Positions 35,985-42,043 of a stretch of 50,437 nt of DNA are shown in pieces. The DNA lies in contig JACPHT010000003.1 of the NCBI GenBank assembly GCA_016188475.1, positions 1-50,437 on the forward strand, in the 5' to 3' direction. Numbering within the stretch: the first letter of the stretch is position 1; every line of letters begins with the position of its first letter. This DNA is from Candidatus Uhrbacteria bacterium. GTDB taxonomy: Bacteria; Patescibacteriota; Patescibacteriia; UBA9934; GWF2-40-263. The position numbers and the translations under genes are program-made. The notes beneath the pieces were generated by a model. It was not told where the DNA came from. It did not search any database and saw nothing but the letters and a program-made list of their open reading frames with translations.

Positions 35985-36877
35985 TATAATTCAGGATGAA
36001 AATAATTTCTTCTCTACTCTATGATTGCAATGTTTGTCCGAATATTTTCTCGGCCCGAGGGCCGAGTCCGACCAACCTAATAGATTGATCTCGACCTGGG
36101 ATCATGTCCTTCAAAGCTCTAAAAGAGCGAAGGAGGAAATATCCCTAAAAAGGAGGTGATCCACCCACAGCTTCCGCTACGGGTGCCTTGTTACGACTTA
36201 GTCCTTATCATCAGCCCCACCTTCCGTCGCCCTACGGCGACGTTCGGGTGTTGCCAACTCTCTTGACTTGACGGGCGGTGAGTACAAGACCCGAGAACGT
36301 ATTCACGGCCGCGTGGCTGATCGGCCGTTACTAGCGATTCCGGCTTCATGAGGTCGAGTTGCAGACCTCAATCTGAACTGGGACCGGCTTTGTGGGATTA
36401 GCTCCATCTTGCGATTTGGCTGCCCATTGTACCGGCCATTGTAGCGCGCGTGTCGCCCTGGACATAAGGGCCATGCTGATTTGACGTCATCCTCACCTTC
36501 CTCCCTCTTGCGAGGGCAGTCTCCCGTGACACTTATAACGCGGGATAAGGGTTGCGCTCGTTACCCCACTTAAGGGAACAGTTCACACCACGAGCTGACG
36601 ACAACCATGCAGCACCTAGACAGCACCCTCGAAGGCGTCCCGACTTTCATCAGGATTGCAGCTGTCTTTCAAGCCCAGGTAAGGTTCCTCGCTTACCATC
36701 GAATTAAACCGCACGCTCCACCGCTTGTGCGGGTCCCCGTCTATTCCTTTGAGTTTTAATCTTGCGATCGTACTTCCCAGGCGGAATGCTTAACGTGTTA
36801 ACTTGGTTGAACGGCTCCGAGAGGGTCGATACTCCCGAAACCTAGCATTCATAGTTTACGGCGTGGACTACTGGGGT

Positions 36878-37154
36878 CATTTTGTTACTTGGACGAGTCA
36901 TTTCTGCTCGTCTCTTTGTGTCGCCACAAAGTTCGGACTATATCTTCATCCATATTTTTGATATGGAGATCGGCATGTAGTCTCTGAGGATTCCCTTTAA
37001 TCAAGGGTCTTTCCTGCGGATTGTCCGCACTCAAACTGTGTTAGGGGTCGTTTTAACATTGGTGTTAAAATATCCTCGTTTGAGATACTCGGATGTTCCC
37101 GCATATAGCCGATTGACTCTGTACTGTCTCCAGTACAGGAGACACTTTTGTAGT
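36878..37154 (-). ncRNA. Group I intron in 16S rRNA
   Basis: The core is seen on the minus strand: P/Q segments (GCGGGAAC and AATCCGCAGG), R segment CAGAGACTACATGCC and S segment AAGATATAGTCC. The boundaries are set by exon restoration: AGAT | intron | ACCCCAGTAG gives the universal AGATACCCCAGTAG. This puts the splice site after a U (E. coli U793) and ends the intron in G, as group I splicing requires. Length 277 nt with no homing endonuclease ORF. Confidence 0.9.
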
Positions 37155-37828
37155 ATCTAATCCCATTCGCTACCCACGCTTTCGTCTCTGAGCGTCAGAA
37201 ACGTTCCAGTGCACTGCCTTCGCCTTTGGTGTTCTTGCCGATATTAACGCATTTTACCGCTACACCGGCAATTCCGTGCACCTCTCCCGTCCTCTAGTCC
37301 GATAGTCTCACCCGCAGCCTCCAGGTTGAGCCTGAAGATTTGACGAATGACACATCGAACAGCCTACAGACGCTTTACGCCCAATAAATCCGGACAACGC
37401 TTGGGGCTCACGTATTACCGCTGCTGCTGGCACGTGATTAGCAGCCCCTTATTCATAAGGTACTGTCATTTGTTCGTCCCTTATAAAAGCCATTTACGAC
37501 CCGAAGGCCTTCGTCTGGCACGCGGCATAGCTCCTTCACACTTTCGTGCATTGAGGAATATTCTTGACTGCAGCCACCCGTAGGTGTCTGGGCCGTGTCT
37601 CAGTCCCAGTGAGCCGGGCCACGCTCTCGCGCCCGGTAATCGTCATAGCCTTGGTGAGCCATTACCTCACCAACTAGCTGATAATGCATAGGCCCCTCCC
37701 GAGCCACCGGAGTTTTCAATGAGAATGACTTGCGTCCCCTCATCAATATCGTGTATTAGTCCACCTTTCGGTGAATTATTCACGAGCTCGGGGTAGGTTA
37801 CCAATGTGTTCCGCTCCCGTTTGCCACT

Positions 37829-38270
37829 AACAGATGTCGGACATCGGAGGTCGGAAATCGGAGTAAAATTATTTCCAATTTTCGCGCAAACGGTAAATTT
37901 GTTTGCCGATAATAATATATTCTTCAAGCAATTTTTTCCCTTCGTCATTTGAAACAACACCAATCTGTACACAGTCATCAATATGACTTTTAGTTTCATT
38001 GCAAGAACCAAGTGCTCTTTGAAGATACATTTTGAATTCAGCCACACTTCTTCCAAAACCCTCTGCGATATTTGCATGGATTGAATTTGAAGATCGACAC
38101 AATTGATCTCTTATATGTCGACAGTGTGGTGGAAAAGTTTTTGCTAACTTTATAATATGTGGATACAGTTTTTTCGATCGTTTATACGCATCGATGTCTT
38201 CGTAGCTGTGAATCATATATTATTAGTATAGCATTTCCGACTTCTGATTTCTGAAGTCCGACTTCTGTTC
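37829..38270 (-). mobile_element. Intervening sequence in 16S helix 6 (V1) with ORF
   Basis: Replaces the V1 hairpin loop. Inverted arms (AACAGAAGTCGGACTTCAG on the 5' side and the complement of AACAGATGTCGGACATCGG on the 3' side) close a stem with an ORF in the loop. This is the layout of rRNA intervening sequences that are cut out, not spliced, in Leptospira, Coxiella and others, where they are known from 23S rather than 16S. Confidence 0.85.
37869..38216 (-). CDS. Four-helix-bundle IVS protein (23S-IVS/S23 family)
   Basis: 115 residues encoded inside the 16S intervening sequence, from ATG 38216, 8 nt after a TATACT-like box. Family hallmarks: an N-terminal YEDIDAYKRSKKLYPHIIKL helix, the central CRSSNSIHANIAEGFGRSVA block and a C-terminal helical pair (LEEYIIIGKQIYRLREN). 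The family forms pentameric four-helix bundles; its biochemical role is unknown. Translation would require transcription separate from, or escape of, the rRNA transcript. Confidence 0.9.
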   Translation of the reverse strand: MIHSYEDIDAYKRSKKLYPHIIKLAKTFPPHCRHIRDQLCRSSNSIHANIAEGFGRSVAEFKMYLQRALGSCNETKSHIDDCVQIGVVSNDEGKKLLEEYIIIGKQIYRLRENWK

Positions 38271-38490
38271 GTTCGACTTGCATGCCTTAGACCTGCCGCC
38301 AGCGTTCGTCCTGAGCCAGGATCAAACTCTCAGTAAAGATCCCTACTCCGAAGAGTCGGGATTCTGTCATTGCAAAGAGCCACTGAGAAGGCTTCTTTGC
38401 GTGAACAAACATTACAATCACACAACAGAGAAGTTCATATTATGTGATGTTATTCAATTGTAATGGACGTCTAACTTCAAGCGTAATGAA

Positions 38491-38586
38491 AACTCTCACG
38501 AGGCCTCCCTCGGGAGAGTGTTTGGGTGAATTGGGTGCTTGAACTAGTAGTGGTGGCATTTTATAAAAGAGGCGGAAACCTGTCAA
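38491..38586 (-). promoter_or_regulatory. 16S rRNA promoter and leader hairpin
   Basis: Minus-strand promoter TTGACA (38581-38586), 17 nt, TAAAAT (38558-38563). About 40 nt downstream lies a strong hairpin (ACTCTCCCGAGG...CCTCGTGAGAGT, 38492-38519) followed by TTTTC, terminator-like, ~150 nt before the 16S 5' end. Antitermination or processing is possible. Confidence 0.6.
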
Positions 38587-38716
38587 GGCCGAAGATGCTG
38601 TAAATTGGGGAAATCCTGAGGATTGACAATTGACCCCAAATTCGGTATTCTGTAAGCATTCCAAACCATCTATCTGGCACGCACCATGCGCGCGAGGTCG
38701 ACAGGCAAACAGATGG

Positions 38717-38899
38717 TATAGTCATCACATTATGAAATAGGATTTATCCACCCTTGCCTGTGGCGGTCTGCTTGTCCTTCGCAAGATAAAATCCTCAATG
38801 TATCTACGGATACATTTGCGGTTTTATCTTGTTGCAGGACTTCGCATCCCATCCACATGCAAGTCGTCTAAAGTCACATTTTATAATGTGATGACTATA
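38717..38899. mobile_element. 183-bp hairpin element (MITE-like), copy 1
   Basis: Terminal inverted repeats TATAGTCATCACATTATGAA / complement (22 bp, one mismatch). The interior pairs along its length: CTTGCCTGTGG..TGC.TGTCC with its opposite arm, AAGATAAAAT with GTTTTATCTT, and central AATGTATC/GATACATT. No ORF. Copy 2 at 48454-48636 is the same length, in opposite orientation, and ~90% identical. Possible TA target duplication. Confidence 0.85.
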
Positions 38900-38933
38900 G
38901 GAAAACAGTTAAGAAATTTTTGTTGCAACTGAT

Positions 38934-39305
38934 ATGGCAGACAAACTGTTCGATCAAGAGTTCGTTGAGTACATTGTGCGCGCGATCGTCAACCATCCGG
39001 ATGACGTCCGCACAGAGCGTATCGTTGACGAACGTGGCGTGCTCATTACCCTTCACATTCATCCGGAGGACATGGGCTATGTCATCGGTCGACAAGGACA
39101 AACAGCCCGCGCGGTTCGCACACTGCTCAAGATTGTTGGCGCAAAGGAAAACGCGCGCGTCAATTTGAAGATCTTTGAACCAGAAGGATCTCGTGGTCCA
39201 CGACCACGTGCCGACTTTGCAGGTGGTGCAAACGCAGGAGGTTATGCAAGTGGTGCAAACGCAGGGAGTGATCGCGATTCGTCAGTAGACGATCTAGGAA
39301 TATAA
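38934..39305 (+). CDS. khpA: KH-domain RNA-binding protein KhpA
   Basis: 123 residues from ATG 38934. A single KH domain covers residues ~1-80; GxxG is GRQG at 52-55 within MGYVIGRQGQTARAVRTLLK. KhpA forms a dimer with KhpB/EloR and binds RNA globally in Gram-positive bacteria. Here the protein carries a ~40-residue Gly/Ala/Asp tail with a duplicated GGANAG/SGANAG unit. The gene begins 35 nt after the 183-bp element, whose end contains TATAAT, so the element may supply its promoter. Its usual partner rpsP lies 1.3 kb away in the opposite orientation. Confidence 0.88.
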   Translation: MADKLFDQEFVEYIVRAIVNHPDDVRTERIVDERGVLITLHIHPEDMGYVIGRQGQTARAVRTLLKIVGAKENARVNLKIFEPEGSRGPRPRADFAGGANAGGYASGANAGSDRDSSVDDLGI

Positions 39306-39312
39306 AAAATAG

Positions 39313-39342
39313 AAACCAGTCGCTGGAAGGTGACTGGTTTTT
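39313..39342 (+). terminator. khpA terminator
   Basis: AAACCAGTC pairs with GACTGGTTT, then TTG. Confidence 0.8.
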
Positions 39343-39351
39343 GTATTCAAT

Positions 39352-39375
39352 AAAAAAGATCCGCAGTTGCGGATC
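39352..39375 (-). terminator. Terminator of the 39382 orphan gene
   Basis: GATCCGC/GCGGATC with a 4-nt loop and TTTTTT on the minus strand. Confidence 0.85.
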
Positions 39376-39381
39376 AAGAGA

Positions 39382-39723
39382 TCAGAGTGGGTACCATGAC
39401 CCATCACCTCCACCTTCGTGTCTGACTTGGCACCCTTCATTCCAGCGTTTGTTCGCGCGTTCAGTAGCGTCGCGAGTGAGTTCTTCTGGAACTTTGAGAA
39501 AATGAATCTGCTTTTCTCGTGGAAGTTTGCACAGAATATCAGATGATACTTCGAGGCCGCGATTTATTGTGGATACCGCTGTCTCCATTGTACATCCGCA
39601 CGGACAGTTAGTAACAACATAGATCTCTCCATTCAGAGTGTCGATCTGTAGAATCCAAGTCCTGCCGGCTGCATCAACAAACGTTCTCGAGTTTGTTCTG
39701 TGAGGGTGACTGAAAGCTGACAT
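39382..39723 (-). CDS. Orphan protein, 113 residues, behind a switch-like leader
   Basis: ATG at 39723 is chosen because AAGGAGG lies just upstream (AAGGAGGAAGTA then ATG). The protein has a beta-rich first half (TWILQIDTLNGEIYVVTNCP) with the cluster NCPCGC (Cys40, 42, 44), then a helical half (LTRDATERANKRWNEGC). The Cys cluster could bind metal. No signal peptide or known family. Codon use is C/G-biased. It has its own promoter, a ~170-nt leader with mutually exclusive hairpins, and a strong terminator, so expression is probably regulated. Confidence 0.65.
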   Translation of the reverse strand: MSAFSHPHRTNSRTFVDAAGRTWILQIDTLNGEIYVVTNCPCGCTMETAVSTINRGLEVSSDILCKLPREKQIHFLKVPEELTRDATERANKRWNEGCQVRHEGGGDGSWYPL

Positions 39724-39735
39724 TACTTCCTCCTT

Positions 39736-39766
39736 GGCGAAACAAAAATCGCCTTTCAATTGGCGA
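39736..39766 (-). promoter_or_regulatory. Mutually exclusive hairpins before the orphan gene
   Basis: On the minus strand TCGCC (39762-39766), GGCGA (39749-39753) and TCGCC (39736-39740) compete. The first pair is followed by TTTTTGTTT (terminator). The second pair sits directly upstream of the Shine-Dalgarno AAGGAGG. Confidence 0.5.
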
Positions 39767-39901
39767 CGCATCAAGAGTTTCATAGTATCTGTCCCAACTT
39801 GGGATGGACTTCGCACCTTGCCTTTCGACAGGTTGCGGGCGGAGCATTGGGCCATTCCCTTAACATCTCCACTCTCTTGATACGTTTTTAATTGTGAAAT
39901 T

Positions 39902-39952
39902 ATATTACGTCAGGATTTCTCTATTGTCAAGAGTTAATGCTTTTCGTAGGAT
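39902..39952. promoter_or_regulatory. Back-to-back promoters sharing one -35 element (trmD / orphan)
   Basis: Plus: TTGTCA (39924-39929), 17 nt, TAGGAT (39947-39952), with the trmD ATG 9 nt later. Minus: TTGACA (39925-39930 complement), 17 nt, TAATAT (39902-39907 complement). Confidence 0.7.
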
Positions 39953-39961
39953 GAGTGTACT

Positions 39962-40624
39962 ATGCACCGAGCAAAAAAACGTTTGATAGATGTTGTTACG
40001 ATTTTTCCAGAAACGATCGCGCCTTATACTGACGCATCAATTTTGGGTCGTGCGCAGAAAAAAAGTTTGATAAAAATTTCGTCACATGATTTACGCAATT
40101 GGACGACTGATAAACATCACAAAGTTGATGACACTCCGTACGGTGGTGGAGCTGGAATGCTCATGAAAGTTGAACCGTTTGATAAAGCTGTGAAAAGTCT
40201 GAAAGGTCGGAAAGGAATAAAAACACGAGTGATACTAACATCTGCGAGTGGAAAATTGTTTACACAAAAAGACGCGCGGCGTTTGGCAAAATACGATCAG
40301 TTAATTTTTTTGTGTGGGCGATATGAAGGAGTTGATCATCGAGTTGAAGAACACGTCGCTGATGAATCGTTCTCGATTGGAAATTATGTTTTAACTGGCG
40401 GTGAACTTCCAGCGCTTGTAATGATAGACGCGATAGCGCGCATGGTGCCAGGAGTATTGGGTTCAAAAGAATCACTTGAAAGTGAATCGCATGATGAGGA
40501 AGGTTTGCTTGAATATCCTCAATATACAAAACCTGAAGTTTACAAAAAATGGAAAGTGCCGAGAGTGCTTCTCTCTGGCGATCATAAAAAAATTGAAGAG
40601 TGGAAAAAGAAGAACCCGCGTTAG
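39962..40624 (+). CDS. trmD: tRNA (guanine37-N1)-methyltransferase
   Basis: 220 residues from ATG 39962. The SPOUT trefoil-knot motifs are clear: IDVVTIFPE start, KVDDTPYGGGAGMLMKVEPF, LCGRYEGVDHRVEEHVADES, and FSIGNYVLTGGELPALVMID with the catalytic Asp near ARMVPGVLG. It methylates G37 of tRNAs such as Pro and Leu to prevent frameshifts. It is separated from the usual rimM/rpsP operon and instead converges on rpsP. Its last codons form half of a shared terminator hairpin. The mRNA is probably leaderless. Confidence 0.97.
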   Translation: MHRAKKRLIDVVTIFPETIAPYTDASILGRAQKKSLIKISSHDLRNWTTDKHHKVDDTPYGGGAGMLMKVEPFDKAVKSLKGRKGIKTRVILTSASGKLFTQKDARRLAKYDQLIFLCGRYEGVDHRVEEHVADESFSIGNYVLTGGELPALVMIDAIARMVPGVLGSKESLESESHDEEGLLEYPQYTKPEVYKKWKVPRVLLSGDHKKIEEWKKKNPR

Positions 40625-40642
40625 TTCGCGGGTTCTTCTTTT
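40605..40642. terminator. Bidirectional terminator that encodes both trmD and rpsP C-termini
   Basis: AAAAGAAGAACCCGCG (40605-40620) and CGCGGGTTCTTCTTTT (40627-40642) pair over 16 bp with loop TTAGTT, which holds both stop codons. U-runs exist on both strands. Confidence 0.9.
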
Positions 40643-41016
40643 GCAGGTTCTTTTGGTGTTTCAACTTCTTGTTTTGCAGTCTCTTGTTTTTCAGTTTCAG
40701 CTTTTGCTTCGTTTGCTTTTGTTTCAAGCTTGCCAGCATGAGTGTTGCTGATATGAGTGGTTGACCGCTTTTTGCCTTCAACAATTTTTTCATCAACAAG
40801 CATGTTCCAAACCGTGTCTGTTGCTTCAGCTCCTTGTGAGAGCCAGTATTTGACGCGGTCGTTTTTGATTACGATTTCTTTTGGCTCTTTTCGTGGGTTG
40901 TAGTGGCCGAGAATTTCAATTGCCGGAGACCATGGATCGCGATGTTTTGGTTGGACAACAATGCGATAAACAGGTGCTCGTGTTTTTCCAACGCGTGAGA
41001 GACGAATTGAGATCAT
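40621..41016 (-). CDS. rpsP: 30S ribosomal protein bS16
   Basis: 131 residues from ATG 41016 (MISIRLSRVGKTRAPVYRIV); the frame is open upstream but the fold starts here. The bS16 core covers ~85 residues: SPAIEILGHYNPRKEPKEIV, NDRVKYWLSQGAEATDTVWN. A Lys/Glu/Pro/Ala tail of ~45 residues follows (EAKAETEKQETAKQEVETPK), longer than usual. Its stop overlaps that of trmD. The promoter is TTGACA, 17 nt, TACACT at 41117-41145 on the minus strand. Confidence 0.95.
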   Translation of the reverse strand: MISIRLSRVGKTRAPVYRIVVQPKHRDPWSPAIEILGHYNPRKEPKEIVIKNDRVKYWLSQGAEATDTVWNMLVDEKIVEGKKRSTTHISNTHAGKLETKANEAKAETEKQETAKQEVETPKEPAKEEPAN

Positions 41017-41028
41017 AGTGTTTGCGTA

Positions 41029-41080
41029 GCCCACGGCTTTAGCCGTGGTTGTATGTATCCGCAGGCTTTAGCCTGCGCTT
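41029..41080. repeat. Tandem GGCTTTAGCC palindromes in the rpsP leader
   Basis: CCACGGCTTTAGCCGTGG and GCAGGCTTTAGCCTGC, two near-perfect palindromes 11 nt apart. Confidence 0.8.
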
Positions 41081-41116
41081 AAGAAATTGAATGTTTATAC
41101 GATTGATAGTGAGGAG

Positions 41117-41145
41117 AGTGTATGTGATTTGATTTCTTCTGTCAA
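41117..41145 (-). promoter_or_regulatory. rpsP promoter
   Basis: TTGACA (41140-41145 complement), 17 nt, TACACT (41117-41122 complement). Confidence 0.7.
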
Positions 41146-41211
41146 GTCAACCACCTTTTTTGTTTTCGGCTAAATTTAGCGAAGTATTGTACGCAGGTTT
41201 GACACAAGGGC

Positions 41212-41247
41212 TTGACACAGAAGAGCAGATGTGATATGATTCTGCTC
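41212..41247 (+). promoter_or_regulatory. Strong promoter with palindrome over the -10 region
   Basis: TTGACA (41212-41217), 17 nt, TATGAT (41235-41240). GAGCAGA (41223-41229) and TCTGCTC (41241-41247) bracket the -10 box, an operator-like arrangement. Confidence 0.8.
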
Positions 41248-41969
41248 AACAGTGCAATGACGACGCATTGTGAAGCATCGAGCGATCCGAAAAAAATAAA
41301 AAAAAGACCGCGAAAAAAAGAAAAAAATAAAAAAATCGTGCTCGGTGCTAAAAAAGCCGAAATGGCTAGGGGGGTCGTCAAAGTGGGATGTGCGACGGAC
41401 GACGCGCATTTCTTGGAAAATGATCGTCCTGCAACAACGCATACAAGAAAGAGGAGGGTATCGAGAAGACCACCTAGAAGCGTACGGGATAATCATCCAC
41501 CCGTACGTGGATAATGATGGATGACGGCGTACCATGCGCAGCTGCACTAAGACGGAGAGTTAGGAAAGTGAAACCGCGTAAAACGGTTAAACAAGTACGA
41601 AGCGATACCGTCAAAGTGGCTCCTCGGTTATGGGCTCGAATAGGCTTTTTGAGCCTGTGAGATCATACCGAGACGTCGATCGTATTTTCAAAGCATGGCA
41701 GGTTTAATTCTGGACCTGAAAGGTGAACTCCCAAGTTATATGGCTAGTTCTCGGGGAGATTCCACAGAGTTGGGCGACTGCTGAGCCCACGCCAACGCGA
41801 GCGTACGTGGCCACGTCGGGCAATGTCCCGCGGAGGCTAGCGCTAATGGCGGAAAGTCGGCACTCTTGGGCGGGGACACTCTGTCCTCGCCCCGTACCCC
41901 GAGCGTTTGAAAGATAGTTCAAACATTCAGGAAACCAAACAACCGTCTCATCTAGGACGGTTGTTTTGT
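41247..41969 (+). ncRNA. Unidentified ~720-nt structured transcript
   Basis: Runs from a consensus promoter to an intrinsic terminator (AAACAACCGTC/GACGGTTGTTT, 41937-41966). Many stems are visible: CGTACGGG/CCCGTACG (41481-41507), CTCGGT/ACCGAG enclosing GGCTC/GAGCC (~41622-41673), GGGCGGGGACA/TGTCCTCGCCC (~41868-41892) and GTTTGAA/TTCAAAC (~41905-41924). An A-rich single-stranded stretch lies at 41289-41336. An 86-codon frame from ATG 41257 is very basic and lacks a Shine-Dalgarno, and two ~30-codon frames follow (41568, 41695). I looked for tmRNA, RNase P, SRP and group I/II intron hallmarks and found none. It may be a large structured ncRNA or a leaderless mRNA for a basic peptide. Confidence 0.6.
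41937..41969 (+). terminator. Terminator of the 720-nt transcript
   Basis: 11-bp perfect stem AAACAACCGTC/GACGGTTGTTT, then TTGTTT. Confidence 0.9.
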
Positions 41970-41984
41970 TTATACTTGAATAGA

Positions 41985-42038
41985 AGTAAATTACGGCCTT
42001 CGACAGGCTCAGGCAATAATTTACTACAGTCGAAGTCA
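41985..42038. repeat. Family A repeat within an inverted repeat
   Basis: CCTTCGACAGGCTCAGG (41997-42013) flanked by GTAAATTA and TAATTTAC, then a divergent reverse copy (CAGTCGAAG). It lies 6 nt past the smc stop. Confidence 0.75.
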
Positions 42039-42043
42039 TAATT

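Larger units (their letters stand above)
36148..38338 (-). rRNA. 16S rRNA gene with two insertions
   Basis: The 5' end is recognised by AGAGTTTGATCCTGGCTCAG (complement of ~38314-38333) and the 3' end by the anti-Shine-Dalgarno GGATCACCTCCT (complement of 36151-36162). Universal blocks are present, for example the GTGCCAGCAGC..GGTAATAC region and AAACTCAAAGGAATAGACGG. The span of ~2190 bp falls to ~1470 after removing a 277-nt group I intron (36878-37154) and a ~440-nt intervening sequence (37829-38270). No 23S or 5S follows: after 200 bp comes a tRNA-Phe on the opposite strand, so the rRNA genes are unlinked here. Ends are accurate to a few bases. Confidence 0.97.

Noticed and set aside
37667-38077. 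136-codon minus-strand ORF overlapping 16S rRNA
   Set aside because: Lies partly in conserved rRNA and in another frame of the IVS protein gene.
41212-41256. TTG start at 41212 for a 100-codon protein
   Set aside because: This TTG is the first half of the -35 hexamer; translation cannot start upstream of the promoter. A start at ATG 41257 remains possible but lacks a Shine-Dalgarno.
41390-41930. Group II intron suggested by GTGCGAC near 41391 and GAGC...GTTC near 41901
   Set aside because: The putative domain V lacks the AGC triad context, the bulge and the tetraloop, and there is no reverse transcriptase.
41247-41969. tmRNA, RNase P RNA or SRP RNA at this locus
   Set aside because: No tRNA-like 3' end with CCA or tag frame, no GAGGAAAGUCC/ACAGAA pairs of RNase P, and no GGAAGCAG core of SRP RNA.
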